Of a DNA stretch of 41,189 nucleotides, positions 7,166 through 15,661 are shown in pieces. The DNA comes from Acinetobacter sp. Ver3 (lineage in GTDB: Bacteria > Pseudomonadota > Gammaproteobacteria > Pseudomonadales > Moraxellaceae), in NCBI RefSeq assembly GCF_000632455.1, contig NZ_JFYL01000023.1, positions 1-41,189 of the forward strand, given 5' to 3'. A program made the position numbers and the translations under genes. The notes under the pieces are model-generated. The model worked only from the letters and a program-made list of their open reading frames with translations, was not told the origin of the DNA and ran no database searches. Every line of letters starts with the position of its first letter. Within the stretch, counting starts at the first letter, position 1.

Positions 7166-9043
7166 ATGAAATTTGCTTTTTTTTCTGCCTTGATTGTCAG
7201 TAGCTTTCTGACACATGCATATACTTCTCCAGTTGAACAATATATTGCACAAGCACAACACCATCAGCTTGATAAAAATAAAACTTGGCAAAGATTAATG
7301 TATGCACATCAAGAGAAGAGTGAAGTCAGCTATTCAGGATTTTTTTTTAGTGCAAATGGTGCAGATAATTTAGAAGAGGAGCTGAATGCAAATATTCGTG
7401 AATTATTTATAGATCGAGGACAAGATCAATCCATTTTATGTCGTTTCCCAGCTCGCTCTGCATGGTTAATAGAACAACTGAAAATAAAACAAGAGGAGCT
7501 TCCTAAAGCAGATTGTCCTGCTCTAGAGAAATGGATTGGACAGATTAAACCGTATCAAGCAACATTGATTTATGCGACAGATTTCATGGGAAATCCAAGT
7601 TCGATGTTTGGTCATACCTTGCTGCGTCTTGATCCTAAAGATCAAAAAGAGCTTAATCTTATTTCTTATGCAGTCAACTACGCCGCGACGGTCGAAAATA
7701 GTGATAGTTTTTCTTTTGCTTGGAAAGGTTTAACGGGTCAATATCCAGGTGAATACTCGTTAATGCCCTACTATCGAAAAGTAAAAGAGTATGGTGATTT
7801 CGAAAGCCGTGATTTGTGGGAATACGAATTAGCATTAAACCCAGAAGAAACAACACGTTTAGTACAACATATCTGGGAGTTAAAGCATGTCCAATTTCCC
7901 TATTATTTTATAAGTGATAATTGTGCCTACCGCTTATTGGGACTCATTGATTTGGTAAAACCCGATGCCAATCTACAAGTACAGTTTAGTCATACTGCAA
8001 TTCCAGTCGAAACCATCAAAGCGGTGCAGCAGCAAGGCCTCATTAAAGATACTGTTTATCGCCCAGCACTTGAAACGCAGTTACTTCATCAAGCCAAACA
8101 ACATGGTAATGACTTAGCACATTCGGCACATCAATTAACGCTGGTGCAACCAGCACAAATGCGTGAATTTTTAGCTCAATTTACGGCCAAGGATCAGGCG
8201 CGTATTCTTGAGATGGCATATGATCATTTGTATCTACAGCTTATTTCTCAAAAAATCGAAGCGAGTATTGCGCAACCTAAAATACGACAAATTTTGAGTT
8301 TAAGAAGTCAACTCCCTGTTGAAAAACAACGTACTGAAGTGGCAAGACCACGAATTGACCCTGTGGATGGGCATCATGCTCGAAAAACATCGATTGAGTT
8401 TGGACGAGTGCAGGACGATACGTTTGTGCAGATCAATCATCGACTAGCGTATCATGATTTATCTGATCCTCAGGGGGGATACCGACTTGGAACACAGTTG
8501 AAATTTCTTGAGGGAAGTCTTGAGCTTCGGAATGATCAACTCAAGTTGGCTGATTTGGATCTTTTAGAATTGAATTCTTATAATCCAATTACGCCTTTTA
8601 AGACGCCGTTGAGCTGGGGATTTGGATTCGGTTGGAAGCAAATCTCAATTGATGATTCTGGAAATTTCAGTGATACCGAGCAACATGGTGTTTTGAATCT
8701 ATCAACACAGTTTGGATATAGTTGGGCAGATGCAGATCGTGAACACCTGTGTTATGCGCAGATGCAGAATCATATTCAAGCTGGAAAAATTTTAGAAAAG
8801 GGCTGGAGATTGGGGCTAGGGCCAACTGTAGGTTGCCAAAGTTTATGGTCAGATCGAGTGAATAGCTTAGTGCAAATTGAAATCCCTTTTTGGGAAGATC
8901 AGCAGGATTGGCAGCTCGGACTACGATCCTCAGTTCAGTATGCACTTAACTCGCAAAGTGCTATCTCTATTCACTGGAATTATCAATTACAAGAACAGCA
9001 TGATTGGCATCAAACCAGTTTAGGATTTACACGCTATTGGTAA
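7166..9043 (+). CDS. DUF4105 (Lnb N-terminal periplasmic domain) protein
   Basis: Exported protein of 625 residues. It has a signal peptide (1-18) and an N-terminal region of about 100 residues. A DUF4105 / Lnb-type periplasmic domain (about 130-290) follows, with GNPSSMFGHTLLRLD (His150) and SDNCAYRLLGLID (Cys253). The Cys-His pair suggests a papain-like fold. The C-terminal 220 residues alternate polar and hydrophobic residues and end in an aromatic residue (GFTRYW), which suggests a beta-barrel-like outer-membrane region. The biological substrate is unknown. The ribosome site is weak. A run of nine T at 7340-7348 encodes part of GFFFS. It lies behind the DUF3015 gene, so the pair may be functionally linked. 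Confidence 0.85.
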   Translation: MKFAFFSALIVSSFLTHAYTSPVEQYIAQAQHHQLDKNKTWQRLMYAHQEKSEVSYSGFFFSANGADNLEEELNANIRELFIDRGQDQSILCRFPARSAWLIEQLKIKQEELPKADCPALEKWIGQIKPYQATLIYATDFMGNPSSMFGHTLLRLDPKDQKELNLISYAVNYAATVENSDSFSFAWKGLTGQYPGEYSLMPYYRKVKEYGDFESRDLWEYELALNPEETTRLVQHIWELKHVQFPYYFISDNCAYRLLGLIDLVKPDANLQVQFSHTAIPVETIKAVQQQGLIKDTVYRPALETQLLHQAKQHGNDLAHSAHQLTLVQPAQMREFLAQFTAKDQARILEMAYDHLYLQLISQKIEASIAQPKIRQILSLRSQLPVEKQRTEVARPRIDPVDGHHARKTSIEFGRVQDDTFVQINHRLAYHDLSDPQGGYRLGTQLKFLEGSLELRNDQLKLADLDLLELNSYNPITPFKTPLSWGFGFGWKQISIDDSGNFSDTEQHGVLNLSTQFGYSWADADREHLCYAQMQNHIQAGKILEKGWRLGLGPTVGCQSLWSDRVNSLVQIEIPFWEDQQDWQLGLRSSVQYALNSQSAISIHWNYQLQEQHDWHQTSLGFTRYW

Positions 9044-9045
9044 AT

Positions 9046-9069
9046 ACACAGTACTAGGAAGTACTGTGT
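9046..9069. terminator. Perfect hairpin between convergent genes, no T-run
   Basis: ACACAGTACT and AGTACTGTGT pair perfectly (10 bp) around a 4-base loop, starting just after the DUF4105 stop. There is no T-tract on either strand, so it may be a weak bidirectional terminator or RNA-end stabiliser. Confidence 0.5.
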
Positions 9070-9088
9070 TGAAAGGTGAAGCTTGTTT

Positions 9089-9448
9089 TTAAACGATTAC
9101 ATTCACATAGTACTTTTTCACTTTCTCAACGACTTCGAATGTTCCAATGAATCCTGGTGGTATTACACCTGCTTGACCTGCCGAAACTTCGATAAAGTGA
9201 TTTTTACTTTGAGTGTGGATGCGAACTTTTCCTTCTATAATTTGAAAGAATTCTTGTTTATTGTCGGCAAATTGAATATTCCAAGCACCAACTTCACATT
9301 CCCAAATCCCACAGTCCATATGCTCGTGTTCATAAAGACTGTAGGTGTGACGTTCGGGATTGCCTTGGACGAGACGATCAGGACGCGGGAAGTCGACTGA
9401 CTTTTCTGCGTGTTGTTGACCTTGACCTGCAACATGAAGAGATGTCAT
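9089..9448 (-). CDS. Small cupin (DUF861-type) protein
   Basis: Cytoplasmic single-domain cupin of 119 residues. The segment from GIWECEVGAWNIQF through EFFQIIEGKVRIHT and AGQAGVIPPGFIGTFEVVEKVKKYYV matches the Cupin_3 / DUF861 pattern seen in ureidoglycine aminohydrolase-like proteins. The metal-binding histidines typical of catalytic cupins are not obvious, so an enzymatic role is doubtful. It is convergent with the DUF4105 gene and upstream of the folE terminator, with no evident operon partner. The function is unknown. Confidence 0.75.
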   Translation of the reverse strand: MTSLHVAGQGQQHAEKSVDFPRPDRLVQGNPERHTYSLYEHEHMDCGIWECEVGAWNIQFADNKQEFFQIIEGKVRIHTQSKNHFIEVSAGQAGVIPPGFIGTFEVVEKVKKYYVNVIV

Positions 9449-9486
9449 ATATTCACCTTAAGAAATTGAGCCTTGGAATACGGTCT

Positions 9487-9515
9487 AAAAAAAACCTCAA
9501 CAAGGTTGAGGTTTT
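9487..9515 (-). terminator. Terminator of folE
   Basis: AACCTCAAC / GTTGAGGTT hairpin followed by eight T on the minus strand, immediately after the folE stop. Confidence 0.9.
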
Positions 9516-9520
9516 ATGAA

Positions 9521-10075
9521 TTAATAACTTTCTGGAACAGCGCTCAGAAACTCGCGACGTTCATCTTTGTTAGTTTTAAAGTCCCCAACAAATGATACTG
9601 TACGAGTGGTTGACTCTTGTTTGCCTACACCACGCATCATCATACACATATGTGCTGAATCAATGACAACAGCTACGCCTCTAGCACCAGTCACTTGAGC
9701 CACAGCTTCAGCAATCTGTTGAGTTAGATTTTCTTGAATCTGTAGACGACGGGCAAACATTTCAGTAATACGTGCAAATTTAGATAAACCTAAAACTTGA
9801 CCTTCTGGTAAGTAGGCAATATGCACACGTCCATAGAACGGCAGTAAATGATGTTCACAAAGCGAATAGAATTCGATGTTCTTGACCAAAACCATTTCAC
9901 GGTTGTCTGAAGGGAAGACCGCATTGTTGGTCACTTCTTCAAGCGTTTGGCTATAACCTGACGTCAAATACGAAAAAGCTTTAGCAGCACGCATTGGTGT
10001 ATCTTTAAGACCAGGACGAGTAAGATCTTCGCCAACGGCAGTTAAAATGTTGGCGTAGGATTGCTGCATAGACAT
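9521..10075 (-). CDS. folE: GTP cyclohydrolase I
   Basis: First enzyme of folate (tetrahydrobiopterin-type) synthesis. It converts GTP to 7,8-dihydroneopterin triphosphate in the cytoplasm. The protein has 184 residues, typical of the short bacterial form. The zinc ligands are C73 and H76 in [10 protein letters not shown] and C144 in HMCMMMRGV, with the same spacing as C110/H113/C181 of E. coli. [16 protein letters not shown] and GLSKFARI are also intact. A terminator follows. The Smr-domain gene lies 88 bp upstream in the same direction. The next upstream biosynthetic cluster contains trpG, whose product in Acinetobacter also serves p-aminobenzoate synthesis, so two folate steps lie within 5 kb. 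Confidence 0.97.
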   Translation of the reverse strand: MSMQQSYANILTAVGEDLTRPGLKDTPMRAAKAFSYLTSGYSQTLEEVTNNAVFPSDNREMVLVKNIEFYSLCEHHLLPFYGRVHIAYLPEGQVLGLSKFARITEMFARRLQIQENLTQQIAEAVAQVTGARGVAVVIDSAHMCMMMRGVGKQESTTRTVSFVGDFKTNKDERREFLSAVPESY

Positions 10076-10163
10076 AAGACGTGTTCACTTACACAGATGT
10101 TGAACAAGGACGGCATTGTATCAGAAAACGATTACAATGCCGTATATTCAGAAAAAATTCCGA

Positions 10164-10847
10164 TTATTGAGTAAATTTTGGATTCTTTTCTGCACGTTTA
10201 AGCAGAACTAAGACCGCGCCAGTGCCACCTTGTTTTTCAGGCGCACTGACAAAAGCCAAAACATCACGATGTTGTCTGAGCCAACTATTAACATAGGTTT
10301 TTAAAACAGCTTCAGGACCTTTACCATGAACAATTTTAATGACGTTTTGATTTTGCTCTTTCGCCATCTGAATAATTTGCAATACAGCTGAACGTGCTTC
10401 TTCTACGGTACAGCCATGCAAATCAACTGCTTCAAACCAACGTAAATTTCCAGCTTTCAGATCTTCAAATACTTTATGTTGTAAGGTCGCAATTCGATAA
10501 CTCAGACTGGCCTGACTGCCAACTGGATTGAGCATGGCTTGAGTATCAGACATCACAGTTTCATCAGTATGCATTGGACCTTCAGCAGCAGCACGTTTTG
10601 CTAAGGTTTGAGCATCCAATTTCTTTTTTAATGGTTTCTCAATTTTTGCAATATTGCCATGATCAATTTTTTGAACACCTTGCATCTGCTGACGAAAGAG
10701 TTCTAAATCTTCCTCATGCTCTTGTTCAACCGTCTTTTCAATAGGTTTAGGAGCTTCAACACGAGGAGCAGGATTACTGATTTGTTTCTTAAACTGTTTC
10801 AGTAAATTAAATTGATCTTTTGATAAAGAAGAATCATGTTTACTCAT
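10164..10847 (-). CDS. Smr/MutS2-type domain protein
   Basis: Cytoplasmic protein of 227 residues with a charged, low-complexity N-terminal half and a C-terminal Smr domain (about 138-222). The Smr motifs are VDLHGCTVEEAR and IVHGKGPEAVLKTYVNSWL, followed by GGTGAVLVLLKR. Stand-alone Smr proteins are nucleases. E. coli SmrB, for example, cleaves mRNA at collided ribosomes. The N-terminal extension with KQFKKQISNP resembles that subgroup, but I cannot separate SmrA from SmrB by eye. It lies between folE and the calcium antiporter, with a spacer of about 120 bp upstream. Confidence 0.88.
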   Translation of the reverse strand: MSKHDSSLSKDQFNLLKQFKKQISNPAPRVEAPKPIEKTVEQEHEEDLELFRQQMQGVQKIDHGNIAKIEKPLKKKLDAQTLAKRAAAEGPMHTDETVMSDTQAMLNPVGSQASLSYRIATLQHKVFEDLKAGNLRWFEAVDLHGCTVEEARSAVLQIIQMAKEQNQNVIKIVHGKGPEAVLKTYVNSWLRQHRDVLAFVSAPEKQGGTGAVLVLLKRAEKNPKFTQ

Positions 10848-10967
10848 AACGTGTTTGTAACTTTAAAGTGGAAGATGAATGAATGTGATTATAATCCGAA
10901 AACCCCTCAACTTTGTAGTGAGGAGTATTTAAGTTGATTTTAACAGGTTAAATTAAGTGGAGATAAC

Positions 10968-12059
10968 TTAAGGGACAAAGCTAAAAAATAGGTATGTGGC
11001 AAAAATACACAGATGTACAATGCCTGGCAAAATGGTGGTGTATCCAGTACGCAGAGAATTTGAAACAACAAAAAGTGATAGTACGAGTAATGCTAATGAT
11101 TTTGCATCTAAACCTAACTCGAGTGTCCAGCCCATGCCGATCGCAAAAAAAGCCACCACAGGAATCGTAAGTCCGATACTTGCAATTGCAGAACCTATGG
11201 CTAAATTTAAACTTGATTGAAGCCGATTTGCTTTTGCTGCACGAATAGAAGCTCCAAACTCTGGCAGTAATACAATTGCTGCAATTATGATCCCAAGGGT
11301 CGCTAACGGTGCGCCAAACTGAGTCAGTAGGCTTTCAAGTGTTGGAGAAATTCCTTTTGCTGACAATACCACAGCAATCAAAGAGACGATCAGCATTATT
11401 AAGCTGATCATGACAGTATGAATACTAGGAATGAAGACATCTTCTTCTACAGCATTCTGATCGACTTCTACTGGTAGGAAGTAGTCACGATGACGTACAG
11501 TTTGGAAAAAAGTAAACGCTGAAAATAATATCAAAGTAATGATGGCGATAAAAAATAATTGTGAATTGTTGTAGCTGCCAATAGCTGGTGAGTTAGTCAC
11601 ATAATTTGGCAATACCATGGCAATAACAATAATGACGGTCATGGTGCCTAAAGCAGCAGTGACACCTTCTAAATTAAAGCCTTGAACTTGATGTTTAGTG
11701 GCACCTAATAATAAGCTTAGACCAATGATTGCATTTAAGATGATCATCACCGCTGCAAAAATCGTATCACGTGCAAGCCCCATGGCTTCAGGACCACCTG
11801 ACATCATCATTGAAACAATCAGTGCAACTTCGATAATCGTGACGGATAATGCCAACACTAACGTACCAAACGGTTCTCCTACTTTATGAGCAATAACTTC
11901 TGCATGATGCACAGCAGTCACTACACTGCCAATCAGACCAACACAAAGTAATGTGACAATAAATGGAAAGCTTGGAACAAGATGATATACACCCAGAATA
12001 ACCAGTGAAACTATAGGTATAGCAATGGTCCATGTGGGATTAAAGCGATTCGTTTTCAT
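10968..12059 (-). CDS. chaA: ChaA-type calcium/proton antiporter
   Basis: Inner-membrane cation exchanger of 363 residues with about eleven hydrophobic helices, in the CaCA superfamily. The two inverted repeats characteristic of the superfamily are visible. The first contains VGEPFGTLVLALSVTIIEVA (E62 and E77, likely cation ligands). The second has LPEFGASIRAAKANRLQSSL followed by NLAIGSAIASIGLTIP. An acidic loop (VDQNAVEEDVF) lies in the middle, as in ChaA. It extrudes Ca2+, or possibly Na+ or K+, in exchange for H+. A perfect hairpin at 12169-12194 lies about 110 bp upstream of the start. The symbol is by family, and substrate choice is inferred. Confidence 0.88.
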   Translation of the reverse strand: MKTNRFNPTWTIAIPIVSLVILGVYHLVPSFPFIVTLLCVGLIGSVVTAVHHAEVIAHKVGEPFGTLVLALSVTIIEVALIVSMMMSGGPEAMGLARDTIFAAVMIILNAIIGLSLLLGATKHQVQGFNLEGVTAALGTMTVIIVIAMVLPNYVTNSPAIGSYNNSQLFFIAIITLILFSAFTFFQTVRHRDYFLPVEVDQNAVEEDVFIPSIHTVMISLIMLIVSLIAVVLSAKGISPTLESLLTQFGAPLATLGIIIAAIVLLPEFGASIRAAKANRLQSSLNLAIGSAIASIGLTIPVVAFFAIGMGWTLELGLDAKSLALLVLSLFVVSNSLRTGYTTILPGIVHLCIFATYLFFSFVP

Positions 12060-12168
12060 AAGATTATGTTCTATTTATTGTTGAAAAATAATGATAAGTG
12101 TTTGATGGTTTATTAATCAAATTTATTTTGAATTTGTTCTAGCTATTGTTGTTGGAATTAATGGAGGC

Positions 12169-12194
12169 AAGAATGGATTCGGGAATCCATTCTT
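12169..12194 (-). repeat. Perfect inverted repeat upstream of chaA
   Basis: AAGAATGGATTC and GAATCCATTCTT pair perfectly over 12 bp around GG (or 10 bp around TCGGGA). There is no T-run. It lies between the trpC stop and chaA start, so it may be an operator or leader structure for chaA, or an end signal for trpC. Confidence 0.55.
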
Positions 12195-12230
12195 ATCAGG
12201 TCTAAAGCTTAGAATTTGAAAACCTTACCA

Positions 12231-12255
12231 CAGAATATTAGAGTTAAATATTCTG
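12231..12255 (-). terminator. Hairpin spanning the trpC stop codon
   Basis: CAGAATATT and AATATTCTG pair over 9 bp around a 7-base loop that holds the trpC stop. Only a broken T-rich stretch follows, so it is a weak terminator candidate. Confidence 0.4.
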
Positions 12256-13050
12256 CGGTTCGCCAAACAATGCGGTAAAGGCATGATCAGGACGAGGCTG
12301 TTTCATAAAACTTTCACCCACAAGGAAAGTGTGAATGTCATTTTCTTGCATCATGGCAACATCGGCAGGCGTAGCAATGCCACTTTCAGTCACCAGTAAA
12401 CGCGAAGGATCAAGTAATTTTTTCAAACGTAAAGATGTATTTAAATTAACATCGAAAGTTTTTAAATTACGATTATTAACGCCTAATAAACAACGATCTG
12501 ACAATTTGAGAGCACGTTCTAGTTCATATTCATCATGCACTTCAACCAGTACATCTAAATGATGTTCAAATGCAGTTTTCGACATTTCCTCAAGTTGTTG
12601 ATCTGAAAGACATGCAACAATGAGAAGGATACAGTCTGCATGCAATGCACGAGCTTCAATCACACCATAAGGATCGATTAAGAAATCTTTTCTTAGTGCA
12701 GGCAAATCACAGTGAGAGCGAGCAATATGAATGTTTTCATCGGCACCTTGGAAGAAATCAATATCTGTAAGTACTGATAAACATGCCGCACCCGCTGATT
12801 GATACTGTTCAGCTATTTCAGCAGGATTGAAGTTTTCTCGAATAATGCCTTTAGATGGAGATGCTTTTTTGATTTCAGCAATGACAGCAGGACGTTTGTG
12901 TTGTAGCGCTTGAGCAAAACCGCGAACAGGGCTAGCGGCTTGAGCGAGTTCTTCGACGTCCTTATAACTACGTTGTTTTAATCGTGCAGCAAATTCTTCT
13001 TGTTTACGGTCAACAATTTTGCCAAGAATAGTATTCGCGATATCTAACAT
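12244..13050 (-). CDS. trpC: Indole-3-glycerol-phosphate synthase
   Basis: Tryptophan-pathway TIM-barrel enzyme that closes the indole ring, converting CdRP to indole-3-glycerol phosphate. Its 268 residues match the monofunctional form, with no fused TrpF. Catalytic and phosphate-binding segments are intact: AEIKKASPSKGIIRENFNP near 57-77, the LRKDFLIDPYG loop, GVNNRNLKTF and VTESGI. It is the last gene of trpGDC and starts 18 bp after the trpD stop, so it shares the transcript. The order and separation from trpE match the trpGDC cluster described in A. calcoaceticus. Confidence 0.97.
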   Translation of the reverse strand: MLDIANTILGKIVDRKQEEFAARLKQRSYKDVEELAQAASPVRGFAQALQHKRPAVIAEIKKASPSKGIIRENFNPAEIAEQYQSAGAACLSVLTDIDFFQGADENIHIARSHCDLPALRKDFLIDPYGVIEARALHADCILLIVACLSDQQLEEMSKTAFEHHLDVLVEVHDEYELERALKLSDRCLLGVNNRNLKTFDVNLNTSLRLKKLLDPSRLLVTESGIATPADVAMMQENDIHTFLVGESFMKQPRPDHAFTALFGEPQNI

Positions 13051-13068
13051 AAGAATGTCCTGACTTAA

Positions 13069-14115
13069 TTAAGCTTCATAATGTTTTATTGTTTTTGTGA
13101 ATTCAGAAAGCACATCCATCTTTTCAAGTGCCTGACCACCATAAATGATGTCATGTGCTAATGCCACACCTTGTTTATAGCTCGAAGTTAAACCTGAGAC
13201 ATAAATACCAGCACCAGCATTTAATGCAATCATACTGGCCGCTTTTTCACCTTTCGGTGACTTTTTCTTACCTAGTGCATCTTTGATCAGTGCCAAACTT
13301 TCAGCAGAGCTATCAACAGATAAATGCGTCAATGTTTGAGACTCAATCTCTACATCCTCAGGGAGGATTTCCCATTCAGTAATTTCACCATTTTTTAACT
13401 CAGCAACATAGGTGGATGAAGCAAGACTGATTTCATCTAGCCCATCTTTAGAGTGAACAACCATGACGTGCTCAGCACCAAGTTGCTTAAGAACTTCAGC
13501 AATAGGTCGACATAATTCTGTTGAGAACACGCCAATCACAAAGCGCTTTACACCAGCCGGATTCGTAAGCGGGCCAAGTAAGTTGAAAATGCTTCTGAAG
13601 CCCAATTCTTTACGAGGACCTGCTGCATACTTCATTGCTTTATGATGGTTTGGAGCAAAGAGAAAACCCACACCCAAATCGCGGATGCAGCGTTCAGTCT
13701 GTGCCATATTTAGGTCGAGATTAATACCAGCTTGTTCTAATAGATCTGACGAGCCTGATTTTGATGACACACCTCGGCCACCGTGTTTGGCAATCGTTGC
13801 ACCTGCCGCTGCAATTACAAAACTTGATGCAGTTGATACATTAAACAGGTTTTGTCCATCACCACCCGTGCCAACGATATCGACTAAGTATGGAAGATCA
13901 CTGACATCAATCTTGATCGCGTATTCACGCATCACACGTGCAGCAGCAGTAATTTCGTCAATACTTTCGCCTTTTAAACGCAAACCCATCATTAATGCAC
14001 CGATTTGTGCATCAGTCGCTTCACCATCCATAATGGTGCGCATAACAGCTTCCATTTGAGGCTGCGTTAATTCAATATTTTTCGTAATGTTGTTCAATGC
14101 TTGTTGAATATTCAT
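13069..14115 (-). CDS. trpD: Anthranilate phosphoribosyltransferase
   Basis: Second tryptophan step: it transfers phosphoribose from PRPP to anthranilate. The 348-residue protein is full length and not fused to TrpG, unlike E. coli. The PRPP/Mg signature [18 protein letters not shown] is at about residues 83-100, followed by [18 protein letters not shown]. The [17 protein letters not shown] and [10 protein letters not shown] segments are also intact. It starts 9 bp after the trpG stop and ends 18 bp before trpC, a tight operon. Confidence 0.97.
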   Translation of the reverse strand: MNIQQALNNITKNIELTQPQMEAVMRTIMDGEATDAQIGALMMGLRLKGESIDEITAAARVMREYAIKIDVSDLPYLVDIVGTGGDGQNLFNVSTASSFVIAAAGATIAKHGGRGVSSKSGSSDLLEQAGINLDLNMAQTERCIRDLGVGFLFAPNHHKAMKYAAGPRKELGFRSIFNLLGPLTNPAGVKRFVIGVFSTELCRPIAEVLKQLGAEHVMVVHSKDGLDEISLASSTYVAELKNGEITEWEILPEDVEIESQTLTHLSVDSSAESLALIKDALGKKKSPKGEKAASMIALNAGAGIYVSGLTSSYKQGVALAHDIIYGGQALEKMDVLSEFTKTIKHYEA

Positions 14116-14124
14116 GTCTTGCTC

Positions 14125-14709
14125 TTACGCATAAATTTCTAAGAAGTTTTGGAAAATTTTGTGGCCATGTTGGCTGAGTATCGATTCTGGATGGAACTGA
14201 ACACCTTCAACGGGAAGGGTTTTATGTTTCACACCCATAATTTCTTCCATAGAACCATCTTCTTCATTGGTCCAACACGTCACCTCTAAACATTCAGGCA
14301 AAGTCGCTTGATCAATGACTAAAGAATGATAGCGAGTCGCTGAGAATGGAGAGGGTAGATTGCTAAAGATCCCTTGATCAGAGTGGTACATGTCAGATAA
14401 GCGCCCGTGCATTACTTTTTTTGCACGAACAATATCTCCACCAAATGCTTGCCCGATACTTTGGTGACCTAAGCACACACCAAGCAGTGGTATCTTGCCT
14501 GAAAAGTGTTGAATCGCTGGGATTGAAATACCTGCCTCATAGGGAGAGCAGGGACCAGGTCCAATGACGAGATATTTTGGTTGCCATCGCTCAATATCCT
14601 CCAAAGTCACGGCATCATTACGGACCACTTTTACTTCCTGATTTAACTCGCCAAAATATTGGACGATGTTGTAGGTAAAAGAGTCATAGTTGTCGATCAT
14701 CAGAAGCAT
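14125..14709 (-). CDS. trpG: Anthranilate/p-aminobenzoate synthase glutamine amidotransferase subunit
   Basis: Class I glutamine amidotransferase subunit (194 residues) that feeds ammonia to TrpE for anthranilate. The triad is visible: Cys79 in [12 protein letters not shown], and His173 and Glu175 in FHPES. The oxyanion segment [11 protein letters not shown] is also present. TrpG of A. calcoaceticus is known to be amphibolic, serving p-aminobenzoate synthase as well. No trpE or pabB is in this window. It is the first gene of the operon, with an AGAGG ribosome site upstream and a leader of about 120 nt. I looked for a leader peptide with tandem Trp codons in the upstream 150 bp and found none, so classical attenuation is unlikely. 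Confidence 0.95.
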   Translation of the reverse strand: MLLMIDNYDSFTYNIVQYFGELNQEVKVVRNDAVTLEDIERWQPKYLVIGPGPCSPYEAGISIPAIQHFSGKIPLLGVCLGHQSIGQAFGGDIVRAKKVMHGRLSDMYHSDQGIFSNLPSPFSATRYHSLVIDQATLPECLEVTCWTNEEDGSMEEIMGVKHKTLPVEGVQFHPESILSQHGHKIFQNFLEIYA

Positions 14710-14835
14710 TTTAAGCTTAACCTCTTGAAATTTATAATTTAACTTAATTTAGCTTTGTTATTCACGTTGATAAGATGCATCACAGAGTGTTGACTGCATC
14801 CTTGTCTAGTAACCCAAAGCGATTAAGTGGCAGTT

Positions 14836-14844
14836 ATCATAGCA
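14836..14844 (-). promoter_or_regulatory. Candidate extended -10 promoter of trpGDC
   Basis: On the minus strand TGCTATGAT fits the extended -10 pattern with one mismatch in the -10 box. No good -35 box is 16-18 bp upstream. It would give a leader of about 120 nt before trpG. Confidence 0.35.
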
Positions 14845-15423
14845 GATTCTTTTATCAGCGCAGGTTAAATTTTGGGGTTCAAAACATCAGCAATATTGAT
14901 CACTTAAATCAAATTAATGTGTGAATGAATGGTTCTAGGTGAAGAGCGCTAATAAATGAAATATTGATCTGAATCTAAAAGCTCATACGTGTTGTTCATA
15001 AGTTTTTTTAATCATTCTGTTTGATGAGTAAGATTTGTTTTAAAAACAAACAAACAAAATGCACTCAGTAAATTTATAATTTATAAGATTTAGTCTCGCG
15101 GTCGTTCACTTTTACATCATTTATCTAAGATATTTAATTTTACTGAACTAATATGATGCACAAAATTTAGATTCATCATGGCTCGATGTGTATTAATAAA
15201 GTCATGATTGAGTTGGAATTTTAGTCTTTCAAGTAAAAAATAATTATTAAAGCTTTTTAATTATTGATATATAAAACAAGGCATTAAATGCATGTGTCTG
15301 AAAATTTGATCCATTTTTCTAATTTATAAAAATTTATAAAATATATCGTTTGGTAAATTAAGCAATTAAATCCCTAAATAAACTTGACTTTAAGTTTAAT
15401 AATTAAACGATCATGCTCTGGGA

Positions 15424-15440
15424 TGCACCATTTTGATACA
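15424..15440 (+). promoter_or_regulatory. NtrC-like binding site 1 upstream of glnA
   Basis: TGCACC, 5 bp, GATACA matches the NtrC dyad TGCACC-N5-GGTGCA at 10 of 12 positions. Its centre is about 182 bp upstream of the predicted sigma-54 start. Confidence 0.6.
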
Positions 15441-15475
15441 GGTTGTAAATAAATATTTTTTATTACGATGAACTG

Positions 15476-15492
15476 TGCCTGAATATGGTGCA
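15476..15492 (+). promoter_or_regulatory. NtrC-like binding site 2 upstream of glnA
   Basis: TGCCTG, 5 bp, GGTGCA matches the dyad at 9 of 12 positions. It lies 52 bp (about five helical turns) from site 1, centred about 130 bp upstream of the predicted sigma-54 start. Confidence 0.6.
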
Positions 15493-15515
15493 TTTAGTTT
15501 TAAGCACAGTATAAT
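15487..15515 (+). promoter_or_regulatory. Candidate sigma-70 promoter for glnA, overlapped by NtrC site 2
   Basis: A perfect TATAAT at 15510-15515 sits 17 bp after GGTGCA (15487-15492), a poor -35 box that coincides with one arm of NtrC site 2. Bound NtrC would therefore block it, as at E. coli glnAp1. Confidence 0.4.
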
Positions 15516-15587
15516 AGTCACAAAGCAAAGTGAATAAAGCTGTTAATCTGATAAGGATTTCAAGATTTTAGCTTTGCTTTTAAAAGT

Positions 15588-15603
15588 TGGTACGGTAATT
15601 GCT
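15588..15603 (+). promoter_or_regulatory. Sigma-54 (RpoN) promoter of glnA
   Basis: TGGTACG-N4-TTGCT differs from consensus TGGCACG-N4-TTGCW at one base. GG and GC are separated by exactly 10 bp. The predicted start is about 15614, giving a leader of about 48 nt before glnA. Confidence 0.85.
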
Positions 15604-15661
15604 TTAAAACTACCAACTACTAACACGCACTAAATGTGCAACAAAAAATCATCGGAGCAAA

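Larger units (their letters stand above)
14710..15661. other. 952-bp non-coding region between trpG and glnA
   Basis: Divergent control region. The trpG end holds a candidate extended -10 promoter. The glnA end (15424-15603) holds two NtrC-like sites, a sigma-70-like -10 box and a sigma-54 promoter. The middle (about 14900-15400) is AT-rich with scattered repeats such as TTTGTTT / AAACAAA near 15035. I see no ORF of believable composition, tRNA or clear terminator there. An unannotated small RNA cannot be excluded. Confidence 0.5.

Noticed and set aside
7340..7348. T9 run in the DUF4105 gene as a phase-variation tract
   Set aside because: Frame is intact, the run encodes Phe codons that are naturally T-rich, and nothing suggests switching.
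9083..9400. 105-residue plus-strand frame opposite the small cupin
   Set aside because: It lies wholly over the cupin frame, which has recognisable family motifs. The plus-strand product has no believable pattern.
10905..10930. Terminator between chaA and the Smr gene
   Set aside because: Only a 5-bp stem (CCTCA / TGAGG) followed by a short T-run, too weak to call.
13685..14059. 124-residue frame on the plus strand inside trpD
   Set aside because: Mirror of the conserved trpD coding sequence; no ribosome site and a biased composition.
14710..14830. Trp attenuator leader peptide ahead of trpG
   Set aside because: The short frames here contain no Trp codons and no terminator/antiterminator pair is evident.
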